A program made the position numbers and the translations under genes. Positions 8,641-17,646 of a stretch of 64,000 nt of DNA are shown piece after piece. The stretch lies in contig JAHDQN010000016.1 in assembly GCA_018433775.1 (NCBI GenBank), positions 1 through 64,000 on the forward strand, given 5' to 3'. The DNA is from Deltaproteobacteria bacterium (GTDB taxonomy: Bacteria > Desulfobacterota > Desulfomonilia > UBA1062). A model generated the notes under the pieces. It was not told the DNA's origin and did not search any database. It worked only from the letters and a program-made list of their open reading frames with translations. How positions within the stretch are numbered: the stretch's first letter is position 1; every line of letters begins with the position of its first letter.

Positions 8641-9465
8641 ATGCATACAGTTGTGCCGTTTCATGATGTTTCCACGGGCCTCAGACTCCGTCTGCTCAGC
8701 TACAACATCCAGGTGGGCATAGCGGCCGCCGGTTTTCGCGACTATGTGTTTCACGGGTGGAAGCATCTTCTGCCCTGTACCCAGAGGCTCAAGAACCTCC
8801 ACCGGATCGCCCGGATGATCAGGAACTTTGATATGGTGGGCCTTCAGGAACTCGACAGCGGGTCGCTCAGGAGCGGCTTCATCAATCATGCCGAATACCT
8901 GGCAAGAGAGGCGAAGTTTCCCCACTGGTGCGACAAGACAAACCGGAAGCTGTGGAAGGTGGCCCGGCACAGCATGGGGCTGCTCAGCAGACACGCCCCC
9001 ACCGGCATCAGCCGGTACGATCTTCCCGCCCGGCTGCCGGGCAGGGGGGCGATGATGGTCAGTTTCGGAAACCATGAGAATCCCCTGGTGCTAGTTCTTG
9101 CACACCTGTCTCTGAGCAGGAGCGCCCGGTCTTTCCAGATGGAATACTTAAGCGGGCTGATCAGGGGCTACAAGCACGTGATACTCATGGGCGATCTGAA
9201 CTGCAGCCCCGACAGCCGGGAACTGTCCCGGTTTCTCCGCGAGACGAATCTCTGTATGCCGTATTCCGACCTGTTCACCTACCCGAGCTGGAACCCGAAG
9301 AAACATCTCGATCATATCCTGGTGTCGCCCACCATTACCACGGGCCCGGTCGAGGTGCTCAACTACACCCTTTCCGACCATCTCCCCATTGCCATGGAGG
9401 TCTCCTTGCCGGCGGAGGTGCTTCTGCCGAGCGGATCAGGGGGCCGGAAGACCCAAGCGGCCTGA
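8641..9465 (+). CDS. Endonuclease/exonuclease/phosphatase family protein
   Basis: The 274-aa protein has the metal-dependent phosphoesterase fold shared by DNase I, exonuclease III and sphingomyelinases. Family motifs appear in order: LLSYNIQVG, LQELDSGS (metal-binding Glu), LAHLSLS, ILMGDLNCSP (the Asp-Leu-Asn signature), LDHILVS and LSDHLPIAME (catalytic Asp-His). There is no signal peptide, so it is probably cytoplasmic. The substrate (nucleic acid, phospholipid or another phosphodiester) cannot be decided from motifs. The start has AGGGAC eight bases upstream. Confidence 0.85.
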   Translation: MHTVVPFHDVSTGLRLRLLSYNIQVGIAAAGFRDYVFHGWKHLLPCTQRLKNLHRIARMIRNFDMVGLQELDSGSLRSGFINHAEYLAREAKFPHWCDKTNRKLWKVARHSMGLLSRHAPTGISRYDLPARLPGRGAMMVSFGNHENPLVLVLAHLSLSRSARSFQMEYLSGLIRGYKHVILMGDLNCSPDSRELSRFLRETNLCMPYSDLFTYPSWNPKKHLDHILVSPTITTGPVEVLNYTLSDHLPIAMEVSLPAEVLLPSGSGGRKTQAA

Positions 9466-9512
9466 AAGACCGCCAGGTTTTTTTAAGGATGGAGAAACAC
9501 GTTCGAGGGTCA

Positions 9513-9600
9513 GGAGCATGCCGGAGGGTGGGAAAAGGACGCACCGGAGCATGCCGGAGCGTGGAACAAGGATGCTCCGGAGCACGCCGGAAGGTGGGGA
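9513..9600. repeat. 33-bp imperfect tandem repeat, about 2.7 copies
   Basis: Units begin GGAGCATGCCGGAG at 9513 and 9546 and GGAGCACGCCGGAA at 9579. The third is truncated at 22 bases. The period is a multiple of three, and one frame reads as 11-residue repeats (MPEGG/MPERG/TPEGG), but that ORF has no other coding features. The copies lie just downstream of the phosphoesterase gene. Confidence 0.85.
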
Positions 9601-9882
9601 ATGAACGCTGATGAGTCCTCCTTCTCGAGCGTACTTTTTGAAGGGCTTGAGAAGGCGGGAGCATATTCCCCTTCAACCACTTCGGGCTGGTTCCCGTCCA
9701 AGCTTGCTGCGGATGGGCTGTCCCACATGCAAAGCCTTAAATACCCAAGTACCCCGCTGCCTGTGGCGGGGGTGCCTTGTTGAGGTTTGGGGCCGGGTTG
9801 AAGGGCTCGCCTTTGAAGGCAATGCCATTGATTCGGAATACAGGAGATCCGGGAGTGTTTCTCGAAAACGGGATTTCCGCTG
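9601..9882. other. Intergenic region with a GC-rich hairpin
   Basis: CCCCGC (9752-9757) pairs with GCGGGG (9766-9771) around an eight-base loop. It could be a REP-like element or a terminator-like structure for the leftward activase gene. No gene is supported here. Confidence 0.45.
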
Positions 9883-10815
9883 TCAGACGACTCGGAAGTC
9901 CGAGAAGATCCTTCTGCATTCCTCGATCTCCGCGCCTGTCATCCATTCTTCTGAGAGCCCGGTCCGCCGGGTCTGGCCAAGCACGGGGAGCTTGGACAGC
10001 CACAGGGGATTGTACGGGAGCAGCGCGACCTTCAGGACATTCAGGCCCTTCAGAAAACGGGCGATTGAGCCGAGGTTCTCCCGGGTGGCGGTGATCCCGG
10101 GAACGAGCGGTATCCTGGGGAGGATCTCCCTGTTGTCCCGGGCGCACACCGCGCTCAGCTCCGCAAAGTTCTTCAGGATCGTCTCGCTGGACACCCCGCA
10201 GAAGCATTTGTGCTCCTCGGGGTCGAAGAGCTTGAGGTCGTAATAGATCGTGTCGAGATGGGGATAGAGGAGCACCATGAATCTGCTGAAGTCGAAGAAT
10301 CCGCAGGTCTCCAGCAGGGCGTGAATCCCCTTGTCCTTTATCCTGCTCAGGAGGCGCGAGGCAAAACCCATGAACAGAGTCGGCTCTCCCCCGGAGAGTG
10401 TGACACCGCCTCCTGATGTCTGGAAAAAGGGCAGGTCCTTCTCGATCTCTGCCATGACCTCGGCGATGTCCAGATATCTGCCCACCGGGGAAAGCGCAGT
10501 ACCCGGGCATACCCGCGCGCACTCCATGCACAGCGTGCACCGGGTTCTGTCCACAAACAGGGGGTTGGCCCTGTCCAGGGCGCCCTCGGGGCACACGGCA
10601 AGGCACGAGTCGCACCCCACGCACTTTTCCGGGTCGAAGGAGATCTCCGGCAGCGCCTTTTTGCTCTCCGGATTGTGGCACCACAGGCAGCTCAGCGGGC
10701 AGCCCTTGAAAAAAACCACGGTCCGGATTCCCGGTCCATCGTCGAGCGAGTTGCCCTTGACCTCGAAGATGAGGGCCTTGCCGTTTTCCGTTGCGTTTCT
10801 CATGTCGTCGTTCAT
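9883..10815 (-). CDS. Glycyl radical enzyme activase (radical SAM, two extra 4Fe-4S clusters)
   Basis: This 310-aa radical SAM protein would generate the glycyl radical on the neighbouring enzyme. The SAM-cluster motif is CPLSCLWC (Cys39, Cys43, Cys46). A ferredoxin-like insert follows with two cluster motifs (Cys65/68/71/75 and Cys93/96/99/103). This insert is typical of activases for benzylsuccinate synthase, hydroxyphenylacetate decarboxylase and glycerol dehydratase classes, and is absent from the pyruvate formate-lyase activase. The SAM-binding GGGVTLSGGEPT is also present. The ATG has GGGGATG upstream. It lies downstream of the glycyl radical enzyme on the same strand, with a 224-base gap that holds no gene. 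The pair is presumably co-transcribed under the TetR regulator. Confidence 0.93.
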   Translation of the reverse strand: MNDDMRNATENGKALIFEVKGNSLDDGPGIRTVVFFKGCPLSCLWCHNPESKKALPEISFDPEKCVGCDSCLAVCPEGALDRANPLFVDRTRCTLCMECARVCPGTALSPVGRYLDIAEVMAEIEKDLPFFQTSGGGVTLSGGEPTLFMGFASRLLSRIKDKGIHALLETCGFFDFSRFMVLLYPHLDTIYYDLKLFDPEEHKCFCGVSSETILKNFAELSAVCARDNREILPRIPLVPGITATRENLGSIARFLKGLNVLKVALLPYNPLWLSKLPVLGQTRRTGLSEEWMTGAEIEECRRIFSDFRVV

Positions 10816-11039
10816 CTGTCATCCCCGTCTATTCAGTGCTGCAGATCCTACAGAATCATCGTGAGAGCCTTCGGTGCGGTACGCTGCCACAGGATCGTCC
10901 CGTGGTTGCCTGCTGCGATCACTGTATCGCTCCCCCTTAATCTCTCTCAGGGTTGAATTCTCCCGCAGCCTTATTCCCAAGGACCTGTTCCCCTGGGATG
11001 TTCTGATATCCCAGCTTGCCGCGGGGGGTAGGTTATTAT

Positions 11040-13997
11040 TTAGACGCCGTATTCCGCCCGCTCGATGAGCTCCATCTGCATGTCCCTGTTGAGGGTCACG
11101 AAGTAGGCGTTGTACCCCGAGATGCGCACCATGAGATCCCGGTAGTTCTCCGGATGCTCCATGGCGTCCCTGAGGGTCTCTGAGGAGACCACGTTGAACT
11201 GCATCTGCATGCCGCCCAGGTCGCAGTAGGTTCTGGCATACGAGTAGACGTGGTCCACCGCCTCCTGATGGCTCTCCTTGGCCGAGGGAACCACCTTGAC
11301 GTTGAAGGCGATGTTGTTGTTCATGTTCCCGGCCTCGAGCAGGGAGACATCGCGGATATTGTCCAGCAGGCTTTTCGACGCGTGCGCCTCGGGCGTGAGG
11401 CCGGGGGTGAAAGGCTTGCCGGCGAGCCTGCCGGAAGGCAGGGCCCCGGTGAGCGTTCCGAAGGCCACGTGGTTGGACATGGACCAGAATCCGGCGGTAT
11501 ATCTGCCGCCCCGGAAGTTCGTGTGTGCGCCGAAACGGTCGTGGATGAACCGGGTGATCCGGTTGGCCATGTCCACCGCCTCCGGGCTGCCGGAGCCGAA
11601 GAGGGGTACCTTGTTGAGCACCAGGGCGTGGAGGCGGCTGTTTTGGGCGAAATTGGTCTCCATGGCCTCGCGCATCTCCTGAAGCGTCACTTCCTTTTCG
11701 TCGTACACGAGCTTCTTGATGGCCATGAGCGAATCCGTGATATCCGCAAGCCCGATGCAGGCCGTCCCCGAGGAGTTGTAGAGGGCCCCTCCCTTGGTGG
11801 CGTCTCTGCCCTTAGCGACACACCCTTCGATGAGGCCTGATATGAAGGGCGTTGGGCGCAGCACGCTGTGGGCCTCTCCCAGCAGCCGGTTGTATTCGCA
11901 GGCGTTGTCCATGAGAAAATCGAGCTGGGCGCAGAAGGCCTGGAAGAAGTCGTCGAAGGCCGGGAACGAGCCGTTGTCCGCACGGCCGGTCCTGGGGCCC
12001 GCGTCCCATCGCATCAGGGGGTGGCGGCCGTTGTACATGGCCATCTCCAGGGCGGCCACCATGTTGAACATCATGCAGTTGGTGTGGCCGATGTGCCTTC
12101 CCGACAGGGTCGGCTCCACGCAGCCGGTTGCGGCCCAGTCTCTCAGGTGCTCCGGCGGGTAGTCGAACTCCCTAAGCGAGGCCATGACCATCCCGTCGTT
12201 GTGGATGGAGGGGGTGGACGTGGTGTTGACATTGACCTCGCAGAGCCGGCGCAGATAGGTCTCGCTGTTGATTTCCCCGTGGTAGCGGGCATTGACGTTG
12301 GGGTCGCGGATCCCGAGCATCTCGGTGACCTTGAGGAAGATATAGGTCATGTCGTTGACCGCGTCCTTGCCTTCAGGGGTGACGCCTCCCAGGGTGATGG
12401 CCTGGTCGGATGAGCTGCCGCCGAACAGGTAGTTGCCGATGTCCGGGATCAGCGGGAGGTGGTCGGTGCAGCGCATGTAGAAGCACCCTACCAGCTCGAT
12501 CGCACGCTTGATATAATCTCCCCGTTTTTTCCTGCCCCTGATTTTCTTCAGGTCAGCGACAAAGAACGGCTGCAGCCACTGGTCCATCCTGCCCAGGGAG
12601 AATCCGGCATTGGTGTTCTCCATGTGCACGCCCACCCAGTGGATCCAGATGGCGTTCAGGGCCTCCTCCAGGGTGGTGCTGGGGTGCTCGGGCACCCGGG
12701 CGCAGACCTGGGCGAGGCGCTCGAGCTCGGCCTTGCGCCGCTCGTCCGTCTCGATACCGGCCTCGCGCGCTGCCTGTGCCGCGAGGTTGCGGGCATAGGC
12801 GATAATGCCCTCATAGCAGAGGATCATGGCCTGGAGCATATCCTTCTTGGCCTGATCCTCGCCTGTATCCCTGAGCAGCTCCTGCCGGATCTCCTCGATG
12901 ATCCCCCGTGCGCCGAGCCTGAGCAGCCTGGGATAGTCGATCACGGTGTGCGACAGGGCCGCGGTCTTCCAGAGAAAGTACACCGCGAACCGGTCGTCGA
13001 GGCTCTGGCATAAGGGGTTATCGTACTTTTCCCTCACCCACTCCTTGAAGTTCCGGTGAACCCAGAAGGGAAAGACCGAACGGTGCAGGATCTCCCTGGT
13101 CTCGTCGCTGATGTCGTAGGGGAAGAGCTGCCGGAAGGGGGTGGTGAAGAGCTCGCCCCAGATCATGGTCCCGTGGGAGTCCGGATAGAGCACGACACCG
13201 ATCTCCTGCGCGGTGGTTGTGCCCGCGATGAGGTCATCTTTCCTGATGATGGGTTTCCGGTTCTCCATGAGATGTTTGAACGCGTAACCTTGCCTGAGCT
13301 CGGGCACCCATGGGCTCCCGTCCGGACGCTTTTCGAAGCCGTTGGCCCTGAACCACCCGGTGAGGAGCAGGGGCCGCTCGTGGCAGATGACGGGCTTTTG
13401 AGTGAAATGGATATCGAGGAACTTCTCCAGCCGGGGGAAATCGGCCAGGGAATAGGAGGAGAGATAGGGGTCGTCGAGATAAACCGCGCCCGGATCGTGT
13501 GAAGGCGCCTTGAGCTGCGGTCTGATCTTGTGCGCGCGGGTGGCGGGCTGCGTACTGTCGGAGCAGGACCCTCCCGGACATTGCCGGGCCTGTTTTTTCA
13601 TCATGTTGATGATCTTTCCCTTGACAAACAGGGTGATGAAAAAACTGAAGAGCTGGGCGAACACGAGGTTGCCCCTTACGATCAGCCGGTTCTTGAGAAC
13701 GAGGTTGAGCACCTCGTTCGGAGGCAGAGAGGCCATGTCCTTCAGGGTGCCGTTATCGGAGAACACCATCTCGGTGTCCACATCATCGGGGATGTCCGAG
13801 CTCACCCTGGCCCTGCCGTCACGAAAGATGATGCACTGCCGCACGTTTCCCTGCTCGGTCCGCATACCGAGCGAGAAGTTGATCCATCCGTCGTCGGATT
13901 TCAGGTATTTTCTGAACCTCGGAAGGTAATTGAAATGAAACGCCATGGTCTGTAAGGCCATGTGCGTGGCAACGTCCGCCATGTTCCGCTGAACCAT
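11040..13997 (-). CDS. Glycyl radical enzyme with N-terminal SCP2-like lipid-binding domain
   Basis: The 985-aa protein carries a pyruvate-formate-lyase-type catalytic domain (about residues 180-985). The active-site thiyl cysteine is in ATGCVEPT (Cys626, with Glu628). The C-terminal radical loop is RISGYNAYF (Gly961). The Cys-x-Glu pattern is characteristic of eliminase/decarboxylase-type enzymes (glycerol dehydratase, choline lyase, hydroxyphenylacetate decarboxylase) rather than pyruvate formate-lyase, which has Cys-Cys. Residues 1-140 are unlike the usual family and resemble an SCP2 sterol-carrier fold (pattern VRQCIIFRDGRARV, then MVFSDNGTLKDMASL, then RLIVRGNLVFAQLFSFF). An alanine/lysine-rich linker follows. 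AAGGGGGG precedes the ATG. The fusion suggests a hydrophobic or acyl-type substrate, but the reaction is unknown. Confidence 0.88.
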   Translation of the reverse strand: MVQRNMADVATHMALQTMAFHFNYLPRFRKYLKSDDGWINFSLGMRTEQGNVRQCIIFRDGRARVSSDIPDDVDTEMVFSDNGTLKDMASLPPNEVLNLVLKNRLIVRGNLVFAQLFSFFITLFVKGKIINMMKKQARQCPGGSCSDSTQPATRAHKIRPQLKAPSHDPGAVYLDDPYLSSYSLADFPRLEKFLDIHFTQKPVICHERPLLLTGWFRANGFEKRPDGSPWVPELRQGYAFKHLMENRKPIIRKDDLIAGTTTAQEIGVVLYPDSHGTMIWGELFTTPFRQLFPYDISDETREILHRSVFPFWVHRNFKEWVREKYDNPLCQSLDDRFAVYFLWKTAALSHTVIDYPRLLRLGARGIIEEIRQELLRDTGEDQAKKDMLQAMILCYEGIIAYARNLAAQAAREAGIETDERRKAELERLAQVCARVPEHPSTTLEEALNAIWIHWVGVHMENTNAGFSLGRMDQWLQPFFVADLKKIRGRKKRGDYIKRAIELVGCFYMRCTDHLPLIPDIGNYLFGGSSSDQAITLGGVTPEGKDAVNDMTYIFLKVTEMLGIRDPNVNARYHGEINSETYLRRLCEVNVNTTSTPSIHNDGMVMASLREFDYPPEHLRDWAATGCVEPTLSGRHIGHTNCMMFNMVAALEMAMYNGRHPLMRWDAGPRTGRADNGSFPAFDDFFQAFCAQLDFLMDNACEYNRLLGEAHSVLRPTPFISGLIEGCVAKGRDATKGGALYNSSGTACIGLADITDSLMAIKKLVYDEKEVTLQEMREAMETNFAQNSRLHALVLNKVPLFGSGSPEAVDMANRITRFIHDRFGAHTNFRGGRYTAGFWSMSNHVAFGTLTGALPSGRLAGKPFTPGLTPEAHASKSLLDNIRDVSLLEAGNMNNNIAFNVKVVPSAKESHQEAVDHVYSYARTYCDLGGMQMQFNVVSSETLRDAMEHPENYRDLMVRISGYNAYFVTLNRDMQMELIERAEYGV

Positions 13998-14164
13998 ATC
14001 GTCCCCCCTTATGATCCTCAGGCGAAAAGAGCCTGATTACTCTTCTCAGCATGAGCCTTTTAAGTGCAAGCCCTCTGACCCTTCCGAAGCCGCAAATTGC
14101 GGGGAATGTGCCTCCGCCTTCAAAGCACTCCGGCACGCGGATTCCGGATGGAGGATTCTCCGGT

Positions 14165-14860
14165 TCATCGCCGGGCGCCGCCCTGCCTGGCCGGGATTCG
14201 GGCCTCGGGAGGGGAGGCGTTTATCCGGGAGAGAATCTCATCCACCAGATCCTGCCCCACCTGCTCGATAACTGCTGCGGCGCTTTCATCCACCTCCTGG
14301 AGGACCCTGCTGTTGTACAGGGCAATGATTCCGTGGAGGGTGCTCCAGAGCCGGATGACGAAATACCGGATTTCCTCCGGCGTGAAACGACCCTCACCCC
14401 GGTCCAGGTCCTCGAGGGCCTGAGAGGTGATATCCGCAAGCTTTAAGGCGGTCTGCTTTTCGAAGAATGCAACGGGCTCGATCTCGGTGCCGACGTAGTC
14501 CCGATACTTGGGGGCGTCGGAGGTGAACATGATGTTGTAGTAATTCGCCTGGTGGATGCCGAAATCGATATAGGCGCCGACCATATCCCGGATCTTGCCG
14601 GCCGGGTCGCTCTTTGCCTCGTAAATCTCTGCAAGGCGCTGATAGAGCATGTCGAACCCCTTGGTGAGGATCATGAGGTAGAGCTCGTCCTTGCTCGCGT
14701 AATAATGATAGATCGTGGTGGCGGTCGTCCCCAGGCGGGACGCGAGCTTTCTCATGCTGAAGGCGGCAAATCCGTGCTCGGAGATAAGGGCCAGCGCCTC
14801 ATCGAGGATTTTTTCCCGGATGAGCTCTCTGTCTTCTTGACTCCGCGGAACCTTTGGCAT
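14165..14860 (-). CDS. TetR/AcrR-family repressor of the glycyl radical gene cluster
   Basis: The 231-aa protein has a TetR N-terminal helix-turn-helix: AFSMRKLASRLGTTATTIYH at about residues 33-52, followed by YYASKDELY. The C-terminal ligand domain is about 170 residues. AAAGG lies nine bases before the ATG. It is the first gene of the leftward group tetR-glycyl radical enzyme-activase. A long palindrome sits 20 bases upstream of its start, in the divergent spacer facing the aldehyde oxidoreductase gene. The simplest reading is autoregulation plus control of both arms by a metabolite of the pathway. The ligand is not predictable from sequence. Confidence 0.9.
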   Translation of the reverse strand: MPKVPRSQEDRELIREKILDEALALISEHGFAAFSMRKLASRLGTTATTIYHYYASKDELYLMILTKGFDMLYQRLAEIYEAKSDPAGKIRDMVGAYIDFGIHQANYYNIMFTSDAPKYRDYVGTEIEPVAFFEKQTALKLADITSQALEDLDRGEGRFTPEEIRYFVIRLWSTLHGIIALYNSRVLQEVDESAAAVIEQVGQDLVDEILSRINASPPEARIPARQGGARR

Positions 14861-14879
14861 ATAAATACCTTTATAAACA

Positions 14880-14906
14880 ATAACGCTGTTAACTTAACAG
14901 TGTTAT
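14880..14906. promoter_or_regulatory. 27-bp palindromic operator for the TetR regulator
   Basis: The sequence has two 13-base arms around a central base, with only one mismatched pair (14885/14901). The core is GTTAACTTAAC. Its size, symmetry and position between tetR and the divergent oxidoreductase are typical of a TetR dimer site. Promoter-like AT-rich hexamers overlap it on both strands. Confidence 0.75.
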
Positions 14907-15199
14907 ATTAAATCTGACAAACCCTGAAGTCAAGGGGGTGTGTAAAATTCGGGGAAACGCCGCAGGAGGTTGTTGAGGGCCGGCGCCCGGTCATATTCGT
15001 TTCCGGACGCCTGGGCCGGTTCCGGAATGGAGAGTGCAGCCGCTGTTTTTATCATCTATCGCGGCAATTTTGAGGATAGCCTCTGCAAGTCCGGTCTCAG
15101 ACCCGCGAAAGATTTCAAGAAGCAGTCTGCCATGATTGAAGAGTGACAACGTCAAGAGAAGACTCTTACTCTATTTTTTTAAAGGGAGAAGGAGGGGGT
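14907..15199. other. Long leader upstream of the aldehyde oxidoreductase
   Basis: About 290 bases lie between the operator and the oxidoreductase start. I see no gene, and no riboswitch class that I can identify. In-frame codons from 15143 could extend the protein by 19 residues, but the better ribosome site favours 15200. Confidence 0.45.
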
Positions 15200-17161
15200 A
15201 TGAACAGAGGTTACATGGGCAGAGTCTTGATGGTGGACCTTTCAAAGGGGGAATTCCGGGAAGAGCCGATCCCTGAGGAGGTTTTCGAGAAATATCTCTC
15301 CGGGATCGGCCTTGCGACATACCTTCTGTACGACAGGATACCCGCCGGCGCCGACCCGTTGGGGCCCGAGAACGTGCTCGGCGTTGTTTCCGGGCTGCTC
15401 ACCGGTACGGGGAGCCTCTTTTCCGGGAGGTGGATGGTCGCCGGCAAGTCGCCGCTCACCGGCACCTGGGGCGATGCCAACTGCGGGGGCTCGTTCTCTC
15501 CGGCCATCAAGCGCTGCGGATACGACGGCATCTTCTTCGCCGGTATGAGCGAAAAGCCGGTCTACCTGTATATCAAGGATCAGAAGCCTCAGCTCAAAGA
15601 CGCCTCGCACCTCTGGGGCAAAGACGCTGTCGAGACCGAGGAAATGCTCCTGGAGCAGTATGGTCCGGGTGCCAGGGTCGCGGTCATCGGCCCCGCGGGT
15701 GAGCGGCTTTCCCTCATCTCGGGTATCTGCAACGACAAGGGGCGCATCGCCGCGCGGTCCGGCCTCGGCGCGGTCATGGGCTCGAAGAGGCTCAAGGCCC
15801 TTGTGCTCGACGGAAAAAAGCGGATTATCCCCTATGACCGGGAAGCCGTCCACAAGCTCAGCAGAAAGTGCAACAGGTGGGTGCGGTTCCAGCCTCCTCT
15901 CGGTCCGAGCATCGGCGCGGCCCTGATAGGGGCGCTCCTGAGGGTGCTCCCGACGGCCATGGCCATGGACGGCATGGTCTACAAGATGATTCTCCGGCAA
16001 TGGGGGACCGGGGGCCTCAACCAGATGTCTCCCGAATGGGGGGACTCGCCGGTCAAGAACTGGAAGGGCAGCAGTGTCGACTGGCCCCTGAAAAAATCGA
16101 AGTCCGCGGATCCGGATCTCTTCAAGAAATCAGAATACATCAAGTATCATTGCTACTCGTGCCCGCTCGGGTGCGGCGGCAAGTGTTCCATGACCGGGAA
16201 ATATTCCGAGACCCACAAACCCGAGTACGAGTCCGTGCTTGCCCTGGGCGGTCTGTGCATGAACGAGGACACGGACAGCCTGTTCTACCTCAACGAGCTC
16301 CTCAACCGGGCCGGCATGGATACCATCTCCGCAGGCGCCACCGTGGCCTGGGCCATGGAGTGCTTCGAACAGGGGATTCTCACCCTCGACGACACCGACG
16401 GGCTCGACCTGAGCTGGGGCAACTCGAGCGCCATGGTAGCCCTGATCCACAAGATGATCAACCGGGAAGGCATCGGCGATATCCTGGCGGACGGGTCACG
16501 GGCCGCCGCAGAGAAGATCGGCCGAGGGTCCGGGAAGTACACCGTGCACGCAGGGGGCCAGGAGCCTGCCATGCACGACGGCAGGCAGGACCCGGGGTTC
16601 GCCGTGCACTACAGTGTGGAGCCCACGCCGGGCAGGCACACCATCGGGGCCCAGCTCTACTACGAGATGTTCCAGCTCTGGAAAAGGGTCAGGGGGCTCC
16701 CGAAGAAACTGCCGTTCCAGATCTATCACAAGAACTCCAAGTACCGGGCCACGGAAAAGCATGCCTTGGAGGCCGCGGCCTGCAGCAAGTACATGAACGT
16801 GGTCAACGGTGCGGGCCTGTGCATGTTCGGCACTTTTCTCGGCATCAAGAGGACACCCACATTCGACTGGCTCAATGCAGCCACGGGCTGGAACAAGACC
16901 CCTGAAGAGTACATGGAGATCGGGATGAGGATCCAGACCCTCAAACAGGCGTTCAACATCAGACACGGCGTCGATCCCAGGGCGAACAGGCTGAGCGAAC
17001 GTGCGCTGGGCATACCTCCCCAGCCGCAGGGCGCCAACAAGGGCCGGACGGTCCCCATCGAGAAGATGATGGAGGACTACTGGAGGCAGTTCGGGTGGGA
17101 TCCGTCCACCGGCGCACCCACCGGCGAGACACTGGCCGGACTGGGACTATCGGTGGAATAG
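15200..17161 (+). CDS. Tungsten-type aldehyde:ferredoxin oxidoreductase family protein
   Basis: The 653-aa protein belongs to the AOR family, which holds a bis-pterin tungsten (or molybdenum) cofactor and one 4Fe-4S cluster and oxidises aldehydes or reduces acids. The N-terminal MNRGYMGRVLMVDLS is typical. Cluster cysteines fit Cys318-x2-Cys321-x3-Cys325 with a distant Cys541 in GLCMFG. GGAGGGGG lies just before the chosen ATG. The length equals the benzoyl-CoA reductase subunit BamB, another AOR relative, but no Bam partner set is present here and I do not assign that function. It is followed after 12 bases by a polyferredoxin, its likely electron partner, and is divergent from the TetR/glycyl radical genes. 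It may process an aldehyde made by, or feeding, the radical enzyme. Confidence 0.9.
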   Translation: MNRGYMGRVLMVDLSKGEFREEPIPEEVFEKYLSGIGLATYLLYDRIPAGADPLGPENVLGVVSGLLTGTGSLFSGRWMVAGKSPLTGTWGDANCGGSFSPAIKRCGYDGIFFAGMSEKPVYLYIKDQKPQLKDASHLWGKDAVETEEMLLEQYGPGARVAVIGPAGERLSLISGICNDKGRIAARSGLGAVMGSKRLKALVLDGKKRIIPYDREAVHKLSRKCNRWVRFQPPLGPSIGAALIGALLRVLPTAMAMDGMVYKMILRQWGTGGLNQMSPEWGDSPVKNWKGSSVDWPLKKSKSADPDLFKKSEYIKYHCYSCPLGCGGKCSMTGKYSETHKPEYESVLALGGLCMNEDTDSLFYLNELLNRAGMDTISAGATVAWAMECFEQGILTLDDTDGLDLSWGNSSAMVALIHKMINREGIGDILADGSRAAAEKIGRGSGKYTVHAGGQEPAMHDGRQDPGFAVHYSVEPTPGRHTIGAQLYYEMFQLWKRVRGLPKKLPFQIYHKNSKYRATEKHALEAAACSKYMNVVNGAGLCMFGTFLGIKRTPTFDWLNAATGWNKTPEEYMEIGMRIQTLKQAFNIRHGVDPRANRLSERALGIPPQPQGANKGRTVPIEKMMEDYWRQFGWDPSTGAPTGETLAGLGLSVE

Positions 17162-17173
17162 GGGGGAAATGCG

Positions 17174-17641
17174 ATGTCGTATACTATTATCGATACCTGC
17201 ACGGGCTGCGGGGCATGTGTCAGGATATGTCCCACCCGGGCTATCACCGGAAAGAAGAAGGACGTTCACCGGGTCGACGGGAATCTCTGCATCGAGTGCG
17301 GTGCGTGCGGCAGGATATGCCCGAGCGCTGCAGTGAAGGACCGGTTCGGAAACGTCTGTGTCATGGTCAAACGCTCCCAGTGGAAAAGGCCGGCCTTTGC
17401 CGGTGATACGTGCATGTCGTGCTCCATGTGCATCGATGCCTGCCCCGTGCACTGCCTTGCGTTGTCCGAGGCTGGGAAACCGAAGGACCCCCACGGGTAT
17501 CCCTGGCTCAAGGATGAGAAGGCATGCATCGGGTGCGGCTTCTGCGAGGCCGAATGCCCGGTCGGCGCCGTTACCATGGTCGTCCCGGTCCCGAAAGAAG
17601 AGCCGGTGAAGGCGAAGCCGGCAAGGAAGGCGGCCAGATAA
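17174..17641 (+). CDS. Polyferredoxin with four 4Fe-4S cluster motifs
   Basis: This 155-aa iron-sulfur protein has four CxxCxxCxxxCP-type motifs: CTGCGACVRICP, CIECGACGRICP, CMSCSMCIDACP and CIGCGFCEAECP. That is enough ligands for four 4Fe-4S clusters. A lysine/alanine-rich tail ends the protein. It has no signal peptide, so it is cytoplasmic. It lies 12 bases after the aldehyde oxidoreductase on the same strand, as HycB-like or BamC-like electron-transfer subunits often do, and presumably accepts its low-potential electrons. It ends five bases from the convergent mlaE-like gene, leaving no room for separate terminators. Confidence 0.92.
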   Translation: MSYTIIDTCTGCGACVRICPTRAITGKKKDVHRVDGNLCIECGACGRICPSAAVKDRFGNVCVMVKRSQWKRPAFAGDTCMSCSMCIDACPVHCLALSEAGKPKDPHGYPWLKDEKACIGCGFCEAECPVGAVTMVVPVPKEEPVKAKPARKAAR

Positions 17642-17646
17642 GCTGA

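Noticed and set aside
9737-10822. 361-codon frame on the same strand as the activase
   Set aside because: It is a frame-shifted shadow. The activase frame has all expected cysteine motifs.
11040-13997. Assignment as pyruvate formate-lyase or alkylsuccinate synthase
   Set aside because: The active site is Cys-x-Glu, not Cys-Cys, and its two-cluster activase is not the PFL type. Nothing specific for fumarate addition is visible, and no small succinate-synthase subunits are present.
15200-17641. Assignment of the AOR/ferredoxin pair to benzoyl-CoA reductase BamBC
   Set aside because: The length matches BamB, but there are four cluster motifs in the partner, no other bam gene is present, and the N-terminal sequence does not resemble BamB as I remember it.
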